Positions 9,262-17,641 of a stretch of 64,000 nt of DNA are shown here, one piece after another. The stretch is from positions 372,001-436,000 of the forward strand of contig NZ_JAIQDI010000002.1 in NCBI RefSeq assembly GCF_020034665.1. Direction: 5' to 3'. A program made the translations under genes and the position numbers. Under the pieces are notes generated by a model. The model ran no database searches. It was given only the letters and a program-made list of their open reading frames with translations, and was not told where the DNA came from. Every line of letters starts with the position of its first letter. Within the stretch, counting starts at the first letter, position 1. Source of the stretch: Niabella beijingensis (lineage in GTDB: Bacteria > Bacteroidota > Bacteroidia > Chitinophagales > Chitinophagaceae).

Positions 9262-10524
9262 ATGTTAGAAAAAAGTATCGGACTGCTTTTCTTTTTGAAA
9301 AAGCCCAAAAATTACAAAAAAGGATCTCCCAAAGACCTTTATTTAAAAGTTACTGTAGATGGTATTCCACGGGAACTTTCCTGTAAACGCAAATGGGACC
9401 CCCACCGTTGGAGTCCCAAAGCGAATAAAGCAATAGGGGCGAAAGAAGATGCAAAAGAACTAAATAATTATCTGGATACCCTTAGAACGATGGCTTACGA
9501 AGCCAAACGGCAGCTTTTGGACAGGGGCAAAATGGTAACGGCTGGTGCTATTCGAAACAAAATTAGTGGTGCGGAAGAACACAGTCGAAAACTGCTGGTT
9601 CTTTTTAAAAAGCACAATGATGAAATGAAAAAAATGATTGGTAATGGTGTTGCAAAGGGAACCTGGACCAATTTTAATGCCTCATATAATCACACGGAGG
9701 AATTTATTAAATTCAAATACAAGGTGAATGATATCAATATCCTTGCATTGGATATGGATTTTATCAAAGATTTCTATAATTGGTTCCTGGGGGAGAAGCA
9801 ATTATGTCGTAATTCGGCCTTGAAAAACATTGCTAATATGAAAAAGATCGTTTTGGATGCTAAAGATAGAGGGTGGCTTTTGTCCGATCCATTTGCGAAA
9901 TTCGATAATAGCCGGGACGAGGTAAATCCTACTTTCCTTACAATGGTGGAATTGGGTAGGATTGCTGAAAAAGAGATCGCCAACGAACGTCTTAGACGCG
10001 TAAGAGATGTTTTTGTATTCTGCTGTTTTACAGGGTTAGCCTTTATAGATGTAAAACAATTAAAGCGTAATGAGATCGTTCAGGGTTTTGATGGTGAGTT
10101 TTGGATCAGTAAAGATCGGCAAAAGGAAGGGGTTTTGTCTCAGATTCCGCTGTTGCCAATTTGCGTGGATCTGTTGAAGAAATATGAAAATGATCCTGTT
10201 TGTCTCGCAAAAGAAATGCTCCTACCTGTTTTAAGTAATCAAAAGTATAACGAATACCTGAAAGAGATTGCGGCAATTTGCAATATTGAAAAGGAATTGA
10301 CCTCTCACGTTGCACGGCACACATTTGCCACAGCAGTAACTTTGGCAAACGGTGTTCCAATTACCAGCGTAAAGGATATGCTGGGGCATAAAACGCTTAA
10401 ACAGACTTTGCACTATGCAAGGGTACTGCCAATTCAAATAAGCGAAGATATGAGGATGCTTAGGGCTAGACTTTTAACGATCGGATTTAATGGGCAACAA
10501 GTGATATTAAGGCAAGCAAGTTAG
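9262..10524 (+). CDS. int: ICE tyrosine recombinase / integrase
   Basis: This 420-residue protein has an N-terminal arm-binding region (to about 105), a SAM-like core-binding domain (about 110-210) and a catalytic domain. Catalytic residues visible are H349 and R352 (HVARH), H376 (LGH) and nucleophile Y385 (HYARV). The first catalytic arginine, normally in TGLR, is alanine here (TGLAFIDV). Bacteroidota integrases such as IntDOT are known to lack this arginine, so the enzyme may still be active. It would integrate and excise the ICE at the neighbouring tRNA-Ser. It is transcribed away from the tRNA, with an inverted repeat around its likely promoter. Confidence 0.93.
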   Translation: MLEKSIGLLFFLKKPKNYKKGSPKDLYLKVTVDGIPRELSCKRKWDPHRWSPKANKAIGAKEDAKELNNYLDTLRTMAYEAKRQLLDRGKMVTAGAIRNKISGAEEHSRKLLVLFKKHNDEMKKMIGNGVAKGTWTNFNASYNHTEEFIKFKYKVNDINILALDMDFIKDFYNWFLGEKQLCRNSALKNIANMKKIVLDAKDRGWLLSDPFAKFDNSRDEVNPTFLTMVELGRIAEKEIANERLRRVRDVFVFCCFTGLAFIDVKQLKRNEIVQGFDGEFWISKDRQKEGVLSQIPLLPICVDLLKKYENDPVCLAKEMLLPVLSNQKYNEYLKEIAAICNIEKELTSHVARHTFATAVTLANGVPITSVKDMLGHKTLKQTLHYARVLPIQISEDMRMLRARLLTIGFNGQQVILRQAS

Positions 10525-10603
10525 TAGATTTTTGTGTCTTTATTCAGTGCTCATTTAGCGTTTCATCTAATTAATGTAATTAACTTTATATAAACTGTGC
10601 AAT

Positions 10604-10930
10604 ATGCATGAAATAATTGTAAAACGAATGGGGGTGATATGCGGCGAAATTTTAAAGGATGAGCGTCAAAAAAAAGGTATTTCAATTGCCGATCTCTGTC
10701 GTTCAACAAAGGTGCCGGAAAAAATTATAGAAGGCATTGAAATGGGAAAATATCTAAATAAGGTCCGGCAATTTGTCAAGATTATTAAGATCTTGAAGTT
10801 GTACGAATGTGATATTAGAGATAGAAGCGAAGAGTTATATATTCAAAAATACGGAAGGTCACACTATCGGGATGATGAATTCTTAAATAAAGAACGCTAT
10901 GCAGATCTGAGCAAATTATTCCCCATATAA
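10604..10930 (+). CDS. Small XRE-type HTH protein
   Basis: The product has 108 residues; a start at Met9 (10628) is equally possible. Residues about 12-66 (EILKDERQKKGISIADLC) have the pattern of a Cro/C1-type helix-turn-helix. The rest is charged and unrecognised. It precedes the phosphoribosyltransferase-DprA pair by 124 nt on the same strand, so it is a candidate regulator of that pair. It is A+T-rich like the rest of this island and unlike int or the topB block, which suggests separate acquisition. It could instead regulate the ICE. Confidence 0.6.
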   Translation: MHEIIVKRMGVICGEILKDERQKKGISIADLCRSTKVPEKIIEGIEMGKYLNKVRQFVKIIKILKLYECDIRDRSEELYIQKYGRSHYRDDEFLNKERYADLSKLFPI

Positions 10931-11054
10931 ATATTGATAGTTTTGAATCGTCAGGAGATAACAGTTGAAGGTAGTAAAACTTTATAGGTACTATTGATAT
11001 AAAATTTTTGAAATACAACTTACAAGAGTTATTTTAGCCTATCAACTAAAGCTT

Positions 11055-12206
11055 ATGAAATTATTGCTTACTTCGCCGGATGCCTTAATTAATCAGGCCA
11101 CAGGAAAGTTTTTTGCAGGAATAGAAGATTGTCTTGATCGCTTTATTGAAAATGATGAAAATGTCGTTGTTGTTGTGTCGGTTCACCAAGACAGGTTGGA
11201 ACTTATACCCAACAAGTTTAATCCATATAACATAAGGGGACAATTAAGAGGCAGCCCTAAATTGATCGAATTATTAACCGAAGAATTGGAGTTGGAGCCT
11301 CAAGATATTATCATATTGGGCTGCAAGGACGAGGATGTACATCAAGCAGCAAACTCTAAATTATTACTTTTAAGAGCCTTGTATGCGAAACCAAATAATG
11401 CAGATTCTAAGATTTACTCAAAGAGGTATGGAATCGGTATAAAAAATGCGGAAAAGTTAGAATTGTTTTTTACCTTATTTGCGGACTTTTTGGGTAGCTG
11501 GTATTATGAATTAGTCGTAAGCCCCAAAATGACAATTTACGCTTTGACTGATGCAGGCACAATAAATAAGAAAATCGACGAAGTCTTAGCTGTAAATAAG
11601 TTCAAAAGATGTTTGAAAGAGGGGGATCGAAAAAATAGAGGCGCTTACGTGGTGTACTTTTTGGTCTCAATGTATTTAATTATCAAGGATTTGAATCTTG
11701 TGAGTTATTGGTCAATTTACCCGAGTTCTGGGTTGGGAGAAAACGAGGACCTTGATTTTTTTAAAACCAAAGCTTCTCAATTATTTAAAGGTACCGTTAA
11801 GGAGCCTATATTAGTTCGCACGAAAGAATCAAGGAAAAGACATTTAAAGTCTAGGGACACTAGAATTAAAGAGGGATGTGATGTTCAGTTCGATACGATT
11901 ATTTTAAACCCATATTATAGATACAAGTTGAAGGGAAAAGTTATCTGTGTGATAGACGACTTTACTACATACGGAACCTCCGCAGAAACGGCGCGCATTT
12001 TATTGGAGCAGGCAGGAGTAAAAAAAATTGTTTTTATTTGTATGGGGAAATTCGGGAGAGAGTATTACAAGTATGATTATGAGCTTACAGGAGATATCTT
12101 TGGTAAATATTCATATAAGAAAAAAAACAGAATGGCGCTATCTGGCAGTTTTAAACGGGAAGCAAATGCAGCGTTTATAGAATCTATTAGTCACTTGATT
12201 CCATGA
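11055..12206 (+). CDS. HAD-like / phosphoribosyltransferase-domain protein
   Basis: Residues about 295-330 (VICVIDDFTTYGTSAE, loop 301-311) form the PRPP-binding signature of the phosphoribosyltransferase fold, which transfers or senses 5-phosphoribosyl groups. The first 115 residues look like a degenerate HAD-like domain: a hydrophobic strand VVVVVSV, then LGCKDEDVHQAANSK resembling HAD motif IV. The usual DxD nucleophile is not obvious. No signal or membrane segment is seen, so it is cytoplasmic. It overlaps the DprA-like gene by four bases (ATGA), so the two are almost certainly co-translated. The true substrate is unknown, and a role in nucleotide-based immunity is inference. Confidence 0.7.
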   Translation: MKLLLTSPDALINQATGKFFAGIEDCLDRFIENDENVVVVVSVHQDRLELIPNKFNPYNIRGQLRGSPKLIELLTEELELEPQDIIILGCKDEDVHQAANSKLLLLRALYAKPNNADSKIYSKRYGIGIKNAEKLELFFTLFADFLGSWYYELVVSPKMTIYALTDAGTINKKIDEVLAVNKFKRCLKEGDRKNRGAYVVYFLVSMYLIIKDLNLVSYWSIYPSSGLGENEDLDFFKTKASQLFKGTVKEPILVRTKESRKRHLKSRDTRIKEGCDVQFDTIILNPYYRYKLKGKVICVIDDFTTYGTSAETARILLEQAGVKKIVFICMGKFGREYYKYDYELTGDIFGKYSYKKKNRMALSGSFKREANAAFIESISHLIP

Positions 12207-13447
12207 TTTCAGTTAATGACATATTATTTTATTCTTTTTTAACCGGATACAATGTCGGAGAAATAAATAAAATTATTCGACTCGGGGAAGGTGGGGTAGA
12301 GGAATACGTAAAATCGAAAGATGCGTCTGGTATAAAAATATCTGACATTCAAATTTTTAATTGCCGAAAGAACGCAGAAGAGAAGTACCAGGAAATGATG
12401 TACTTTGGAATTAAATTTATTCCTTTCAATTCTGAATTATACCCGAAAGAACTTAAGCGCATACCAGCTCCCCCCCCTATGATTTATCTGAAAGGCGAAC
12501 TGAAAGATGATCATAGTAAGAACATCGCTATTGTAGGCTCTCGTAATGTTTCTAAATATGCAGAGGAAAGTATAAAAGAGTTTATTTCACAGATTTCCGA
12601 ACGAAAGGTATGTATTGTGTCGGGGCTAGCCTACGGCATAGATTTCTTGGCCCACAAATATTCCTTGAAATATAAGGTTAAAACAATAGCAGTTTTACCT
12701 AATGCCCTAAACCATATATATCCCAAAGAACACCTTCCTATGGCCAATCAAATCTTGGATTCTGGGGGAGCGCTTATTGCTGAATTGCCAATTGGAATTA
12801 ATTTGGGTAAAAGAGGATTTGTTCAACGAAATCGAATTCAATCTGGCTTGTCGGATTTCGTAATTCCTATTGAAATGGGAATCGCCTCTGGAACAATGCA
12901 TACGATTCAATTTGCATTTAATCAGAAACGGAAGGTTTGTGTTCTTCGGCCTACAGCGGATCAATCGCAACTTCCAGAATATTCAGGGATTCAAACTTTA
13001 ATTGAGACAAACAGGCAAAAGATTGAAATTGCTGAGAATTTACATGAGCTAAGTCAGTTGATTTTTGAAAGAAGTCATGATACACCCGAGATTGTGAAAC
13101 CTTCAAAACCTAATGATCACCAACTCAAAATTTATAATGAATCCTCTTCTGATAAAGAAAGTGTAATCATTAAGTTTACGTCTGAAATTAGTGATCTCTC
13201 AACTACGCTTGTATCATCTCTTAAAAAACAAATCAGTGATCCAGCATATAATAAGACAAATTCCAAGCTGGATTTTCAACAATTTGAAGTGGACTTGCAA
13301 GTCGAGTTTCAGCGCTATCTCTTTGCGTTTTTGGAGAATTTTCCAGCAATTGCTAATCGGGAATTGGAGAAAATATTAAAAAATCAAAAAGCAAAAACTG
13401 TCGGCGTTGTGAAAAAAATATTTAACAAATCGGAATTTAGTAAATAA
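12203..13447 (+). CDS. DprA/Smf-like Rossmann-fold protein
   Basis: Residues about 75-255 carry the DprA core: VGSRN (111-115), SGLAYGID (140-147), IYP (172-174) and QRNRIQSGLSD (208-218). Housekeeping DprA loads RecA on incoming single-stranded DNA. Related LOG-fold proteins also bind or process nucleotides. This copy has an extra, poorly conserved C-terminal region of about 130 residues instead of a clear winged-helix domain. Its start overlaps the end of the phosphoribosyltransferase gene. Being on an ICE and paired with that gene makes it a paralogue with a special role, rather than the natural-competence DprA. Confidence 0.8.
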   Translation: MISVNDILFYSFLTGYNVGEINKIIRLGEGGVEEYVKSKDASGIKISDIQIFNCRKNAEEKYQEMMYFGIKFIPFNSELYPKELKRIPAPPPMIYLKGELKDDHSKNIAIVGSRNVSKYAEESIKEFISQISERKVCIVSGLAYGIDFLAHKYSLKYKVKTIAVLPNALNHIYPKEHLPMANQILDSGGALIAELPIGINLGKRGFVQRNRIQSGLSDFVIPIEMGIASGTMHTIQFAFNQKRKVCVLRPTADQSQLPEYSGIQTLIETNRQKIEIAENLHELSQLIFERSHDTPEIVKPSKPNDHQLKIYNESSSDKESVIIKFTSEISDLSTTLVSSLKKQISDPAYNKTNSKLDFQQFEVDLQVEFQRYLFAFLENFPAIANRELEKILKNQKAKTVGVVKKIFNKSEFSK

Positions 13448-13513
13448 GTCTTTTAACTTTAGATGAATTAAGTTAATTTAATATCATTGTATGTAATATG
13501 TGATATGTGTGAA

Positions 13514-13565
13514 AGGTGGTCAATTTTTGAGCTTCTCCATTGAGAAAAAGTGTCCAATTGTAAGG
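13514..13565. other. Possible relic of insertion-sequence end repeats
   Basis: GTGGTCAATTTTTGAG and, about 35 nt on, AGTGTCCAATTG resemble the repeated GGTCAATT-type ends of IS21-family elements. No transposase is present, so it would be a remnant at the junction between the DprA island and the next gene. The match is by eye and weak. Confidence 0.2.
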
Positions 13566-13637
13566 GGCGGCTCATGAATTTTTACATTTTATATATAGTG
13601 ATTTTTGATCAATTTTGCCAATTGATAAGTCGTCTAA

Positions 13638-14951
13638 CTAATTTCTACCCTTTTGCTTTGTTAACTTTTTTGAGGTAAGCGACCTGCTTTCAATTTCTTG
13701 GAGACCTTTAAAATCTATTGAGAGATTCAATAATATTTTGTTTTTAAAAAACTGACCTTCATCAAGTAAATTGTACATGTTTGATTTTAGCAGAGCGTGG
13801 TCCTTAAGATATTTGCCTTCTATTTGAACCTGTAGGGTATCGGCCATCATTTCTTCTGTCTCAAAAGATACATATGATTCATATTGAAAGTGGAATAGGG
13901 GTTCGGCAACCAAACAGTACTTTATGAGCTCGATAATTCTATAAATTACTTCGCCTTTGTTGTTCATGTCAACTCGCTTTGATGGAACTTCAATAAGTAC
14001 TATTTTATCCTTTTTTCTGAAAGAAAGTTTTTTTGCTTTTAATTCTCGATCTACGCAGCCTTTGGTAAATTGCTCTGCAAAATAATCATGTTTCGCGCTT
14101 TCGGAAAGAGAAGCGTTACTCCAAATTTTTAAATATTGTTTGTTTGCGTCTTCTCTCCAGGCTTGGCAAAGTTCTGTCGTGGCAAATTCGCTTATGAAAG
14201 ATTCCCCAATTTCTCTATTCTCCAGAATAAATTCTTTTGCATCTAATCCAAAGATATTAATACTGGCGTTTACAGCGGTAATAAAATCAATCATCGATCT
14301 GAGATTTGATAATAATTCCTCATTAGTAAGTTGCAGAACGGCGGTGACTTCTGGATTGGATGACCTTTTTATTTTTTTAAAAGTTACACCTTGGGTATCA
14401 TATGAAATAGAGTGTGTGCCAGTATGTGAAACTGCATTTCTGATCAACGAATGATAGCCTGCAAACATTTTAGTTCCCTGCAATCTCGACTTAGCATATT
14501 CAAACTTTTGAAATTCGGTTGTAGATAAGTTTGTCTCAACGAAATTATTGAAGGTAGCTTCCTTCAATTTCAAGCAAGCGACAATTATTGAAAGATAAGG
14601 ATCGTAAAGGTCGGACACTATGTTTCGGTACAAGTTGACTATTTGGATTTGCCGAGTTCGGTTTACTGGCGCGCGATCACGTATTATTTCATCTATTTGA
14701 TTGAAAATGTATTCCTGATGATCATATGTAAGCCGTAAGGCCTTTTGATTTTTAAAAAATATTTCAGTGAGAAAAGAATGCTTGTTAGCCTCAAATGTGC
14801 TGTGAAATAAATTAAGGATTTCGATTATTAGCAACTCGCCTGTATGTTTTGATGAAAAATTTTCATTGGATTCCTTTTCTATGATATCTAAACTTTCTGT
14901 CAAATGTTTAAAAGAGGAATGATTTAATCTTAAATACTTTTTGTAACTCAT
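13638..14951 (-). CDS. Uncharacterised protein with HEPN-like RNAVSH motif
   Basis: I do not recognise this 437-residue family. The protein is largely alpha-helical by composition, with no signal peptide or membrane segment. Residues R171-N-A-V-S-H176, at a helix end (SLIRNAVSHTGTH), match the R-x4-6-H signature of HEPN domains, many of which are RNases in toxin-antitoxin and antiphage systems. The C-terminal half (about 290-437) is mixed alpha/beta and unassigned. It faces the DprA-like gene convergently across a 190-nt gap. Low G+C matches that island. RNase activity and a defence role are inference. Confidence 0.55.
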   Translation of the reverse strand: MSYKKYLRLNHSSFKHLTESLDIIEKESNENFSSKHTGELLIIEILNLFHSTFEANKHSFLTEIFFKNQKALRLTYDHQEYIFNQIDEIIRDRAPVNRTRQIQIVNLYRNIVSDLYDPYLSIIVACLKLKEATFNNFVETNLSTTEFQKFEYAKSRLQGTKMFAGYHSLIRNAVSHTGTHSISYDTQGVTFKKIKRSSNPEVTAVLQLTNEELLSNLRSMIDFITAVNASINIFGLDAKEFILENREIGESFISEFATTELCQAWREDANKQYLKIWSNASLSESAKHDYFAEQFTKGCVDRELKAKKLSFRKKDKIVLIEVPSKRVDMNNKGEVIYRIIELIKYCLVAEPLFHFQYESYVSFETEEMMADTLQVQIEGKYLKDHALLKSNMYNLLDEGQFFKNKILLNLSIDFKGLQEIESRSLTSKKLTKQKGRN

Positions 14952-15090
14952 TATTTATGGGCTTTATTGATTGGTAATTAAAATATTCTTAAGTTCCGGA
15001 TCTTTCCATAATAATTCGAATTGTACAAGGTTTAAGAAATAGATAAAGAATATATTTTTTATGTAAATCGTTTTTTCATTCTTAGTTGAT

Positions 15091-15444
15091 TTACCTAGTA
15101 AATGAGTCTACGAATGTCACAGGAAGGCCGAATGCCACTAGAAGTTTTGAAGCGGTGTTACCAGAAATAAATGGAATTTGCATTTCTTCACCAACAAATA
15201 AAGGGTAATCCTGAAATAGACTCAGTTCATTGCGGCTATCTAATTCAATACAATAAATAAGTCCGTTGATGATGAAGTGAGCAAAATGACTTTTGCCAGT
15301 CATCCGCATGTCTGGCTCAGAAATAAAGTTAATTAAGCTGCCATTTAGCTGTTTTAGTCCAATGACTGAAATGCGAAACAGACCAGCTGTTTTGGGGTCT
15401 TTGGTTAGAAGTATAGAACGCAAAATAGGCTCTAAGTCTCCCAA
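15091..15444 (-). CDS. Hypothetical small protein
   Basis: This 117-residue, probably cytoplasmic protein has mixed beta strands (LFRISVIGL, HFAHFIINGLIYCIEL) and resembles no family I know. It is on the same strand as, and 139 nt upstream of, the HEPN-motif gene, so the two could share a transcript. If so, it is a possible partner or antitoxin, but nothing in the sequence proves that. The reading frame is open and A+T-rich like its neighbour. Confidence 0.45.
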   Translation of the reverse strand: MGDLEPILRSILLTKDPKTAGLFRISVIGLKQLNGSLINFISEPDMRMTGKSHFAHFIINGLIYCIELDSRNELSLFQDYPLFVGEEMQIPFISGNTASKLLVAFGLPVTFVDSFTR

Positions 15445-15706
15445 ATTTATTTTTTATAAAAAATAACGGGAATGCTAAAAATAGCTTACAATGAGTAGTT
15501 TACGAGACGGTCTATCGTTGTCGGTAACGATTTAGTAATGGTGCTTATTGCATTCATCTTCACTCAATTTCCTTGTAAATCAATAGCAAATATAAAAAAT
15601 TTATAGGTTGGTTTGACCATTTTTTCAATCTTTTTATATTGGCTTCCTATTTCATTTAACAGCCCCTATTTAAAAAAATCTTTCCAAAGGTGGGATTGTA
15701 TCGTGA

Positions 15707-15735
15707 TTGAACTTCATAGTTAAGGCTAATCTTTG
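15707..15735 (+). promoter_or_regulatory. Candidate rteC promoter in the 15445-15775 gap
   Basis: TTG (15707-15709), a 17-nt spacer and TAATCTTTG (15727-15735, one base longer than TAnnTTTG) form a plausible Bacteroidota promoter 40 nt before rteC. The rest of this 331-nt gap is A+T-rich and shows nothing else I recognise. Confidence 0.45.
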
Positions 15736-15775
15736 TATGCAGATAGATATTGCCTGATTAAAAAAGACCGTAACT

Positions 15776-16624
15776 ATGAGACATCCATTACAAAGCATCG
15801 TTGCTGAAATTCAAAAGCAGGAAAGAAAATTATCGTCCGAAGCGTCCAGCTTTATTGATGAGGCGTATAAAATGACGATTTATCTTCAGGAACTATTACA
15901 CACAGTTAAAGAAGATATAGCGAAAGAGGGGTTTTCCAATGAAGCGGAGGAAATACACTTTTTCAAGCTGGTAAAGCCTAATATTCTCGGCAAGCTCATT
16001 TACTATAACAAAGTGTATCGTATTGAAACGGCTTGCCCGGCAGAAAACGGACACCTGCACCAGAGCTACTTCGCTTTACAGCTACGGGAACTAAAACAGG
16101 AGTATCAGGAGCATATTTGCAATTCCGAATTTTATAGATATTTCCGTTCCGGTAGAACCGACAAGGACAAACAGTATTACATGCTTGGTAATATCAATTA
16201 TTATGATGGGTTGAGTAGCTACGTTTTTGAGATTGACCCAAACTTCTCCACTTACTACGATTATAAGGTGGCAAAAATCATCGCCAATGAACTTACCTAT
16301 AATTACCTCACTACAAAATTAAGTCCCGAACAAAATCCCGATGTTTTACTGCAAAATGAAGAAACGAAAGATATTTTTTGGACACAAACAAAAAATGCCC
16401 TTATTGAATTGATTTATGCACTTCATGCCGTGGATGCCATTTCACACGGAAAATTGGGCATCCGCAAAATTAGCATGGTCTTTCAAATCCTGTTCCGTAT
16501 TTCACTCAAAGACATTCATAACAGCTTCCATCGTATGAAAACCCGTGCTGGCTCACGGACTTTGTTTTTAGACCAGCTTAAATATAGTTTAGAAGAATAC
16601 ATGGATAAAGAAGATAGTTACTAA
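15776..16624 (+). CDS. rteC: RteC-family ICE excision regulator
   Basis: This 282-residue protein has RteC family features: an N-terminal helical part, the block EIHFFKLVKPNILGKLIYYN (positions about 63-82), a central FYRYFRSGRTDKDKQYY segment, and a C-terminal region ending in a conserved helix. In CTnDOT, RteC is a DNA-binding activator of the xis2c-xis2d-orf3-exc excision operon. Here the same block starts 256 nt downstream, which supports that role. It is followed by a strong terminator, so it is its own transcription unit. A second RteC-like gene occurs at 39917. Confidence 0.9.
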   Translation: MRHPLQSIVAEIQKQERKLSSEASSFIDEAYKMTIYLQELLHTVKEDIAKEGFSNEAEEIHFFKLVKPNILGKLIYYNKVYRIETACPAENGHLHQSYFALQLRELKQEYQEHICNSEFYRYFRSGRTDKDKQYYMLGNINYYDGLSSYVFEIDPNFSTYYDYKVAKIIANELTYNYLTTKLSPEQNPDVLLQNEETKDIFWTQTKNALIELIYALHAVDAISHGKLGIRKISMVFQILFRISLKDIHNSFHRMKTRAGSRTLFLDQLKYSLEEYMDKEDSY

Positions 16625-16644
16625 TCTTCTTTCAAATAAGTGTT

Positions 16645-16677
16645 AAAGGACAGCATCATTTGGTGCTGTCCTTTTTT
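16645..16677 (+). terminator. Terminator of rteC
   Basis: AAAGGACAGCA (16645-16655) pairs perfectly with TGCTGTCCTTT (16664-16674) and is followed by more T. Confidence 0.9.
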
Positions 16678-16688
16678 TGCCCGTTTGC

Positions 16689-16823
16689 CTATATGTGTGT
16701 ATAGACAAATCCATTGTTATGAACACCGATTATGAACTTAAAAAATGAAAAAACGCTATAAGACAGCACTTTAAACGAATTGCAAAAAAAATGAAAAAAG
16801 TGCCTTTTTGATAGACACCTATC
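16689..16823 (+). promoter_or_regulatory. Candidate RteC operators before the excision operon
   Basis: Two small inverted repeats share the 7-mer ATAGACA. They are CTATA-TGTGTG-TATAG (16689-16704, with ATAGACA at 16701-16707) and GATAG-ACAC-CTATC (16810-16823, with ATAGACA at 16811-16817). The second lies about 25 nt upstream of a -7-like CAATTTTG (16849-16856), whose leader starts the first Xis-like gene. The position fits activator sites. RteC binding is inferred from CTnDOT. Confidence 0.45.
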
Positions 16824-16880
16824 GGACGACAACCCCCGCCAAACACTTCAATTTTGTACAGGACATTAAGATACTGTGCA

Positions 16881-17234
16881 ATGAATATAATAACCATTGA
16901 AGAAGAAGTATGGAAGCAGCTTAACGAGCGCATTAAATCCATTAACGAGTACATCCTCAAATTGGATAATACCAGCTACGATAGTCTTTGGCTCAATAAC
17001 CACGAAGTCTGTCAATACCTCCACATCAGCGAAAAAACGCTTTGGCGTATGCGCTCCAAAGGGGAAATAGCCTATTCCAAAATGTACGGACAATATTACT
17101 ACACCATAGGAGCCATTAAGGACATGCTCAATGCCCATGCCGTACAGACCAGTGAGGAATATATGCAGGAACTCATGGCTAAGGGCAAAAGCTATATCGA
17201 AAAAGGAAGAACCATAAAATCGGGAAATAAATAA
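16881..17234 (+). CDS. Xis2c-like HTH excision factor
   Basis: The product has 117 residues from ATG 16881, chosen because the earlier in-frame ATG at 16854 overlaps the -7-like box. A short helical N-terminus leads into a MerR-like/excisionase HTH (HTH_17; LNNHEVCQYLHISEKTLWRM, about residues 43-62) with the following KMYGQYYYTIGAIKDML wing. Such recombination directionality factors bind the attachment region and help the integrase excise the ICE. It is first in the block that mirrors xis2c-xis2d-orf3-exc of CTnDOT and is 12 nt from the next gene. Confidence 0.8.
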   Translation: MNIITIEEEVWKQLNERIKSINEYILKLDNTSYDSLWLNNHEVCQYLHISEKTLWRMRSKGEIAYSKMYGQYYYTIGAIKDMLNAHAVQTSEEYMQELMAKGKSYIEKGRTIKSGNK

Positions 17235-17246
17235 AAACGTATTGCT

Positions 17247-17555
17247 ATGAATATAGATAGAATGGAATTTTTTGCGTGGATGGAGCGGATAATGGAGCGT
17301 TTCGATGTTCTGAAACAACACATCTTGGACATACAGAGGCAACGCAATACCATAGACGGCGAAGAACTATTGGATAATCAAGACCTCTTGCAAATGCTGA
17401 AAATCAGCCACCGCTCATTACAGCGTTACCGTTCGTCCGGTAAGCTACCGTATTACACCATTAGCGGCAAGCTGTACTACAAATTATCAGATGTACACCA
17501 ATTCATAAGGGATAGTTTCAACGTTCCCCTGCAACGCACAAAGGACAATCAGTGA
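17247..17555 (+). CDS. Xis2d-like HTH excision factor
   Basis: This 102-residue HTH_17 protein has LLDNQDLLQMLKISHRSLQR at about 38-57, followed by the wing KLPYYTISGKLYYKL. It is a paralogue of the upstream gene with the same domain plan. By position it corresponds to Xis2d of CTnDOT, which acts with Xis2c on the attachment site and on transfer-gene promoters. It is co-transcribed with its neighbour. An 86-nt gap containing a small palindrome separates it from the DUF3945 gene. Confidence 0.8.
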   Translation: MNIDRMEFFAWMERIMERFDVLKQHILDIQRQRNTIDGEELLDNQDLLQMLKISHRSLQRYRSSGKLPYYTISGKLYYKLSDVHQFIRDSFNVPLQRTKDNQ

Positions 17556-17579
17556 CAAACAATGCCACGTAAGGACAGG

Positions 17580-17594
17580 TACGGCTATGCCGTA
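17580..17594 (+). repeat. Palindrome inside the excision operon
   Basis: TACGGC-TAT-GCCGTA is a perfect 6-bp palindrome with a 3-nt loop, 48 nt before the DUF3945 start. There is no T-run, so it is not a terminator. It may affect mRNA processing or be a protein site. Confidence 0.4.
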
Positions 17595-17641
17595 TCCACT
17601 TCAACTATTTTCGGACGGTAACAATTTAAAATATCAATATT

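Noticed and set aside
12203..13447. Housekeeping competence DprA
   Set aside because: It sits on the ICE in an overlapping pair with a phosphoribosyltransferase and has an unusual C-terminus, so it is more likely a special paralogue.
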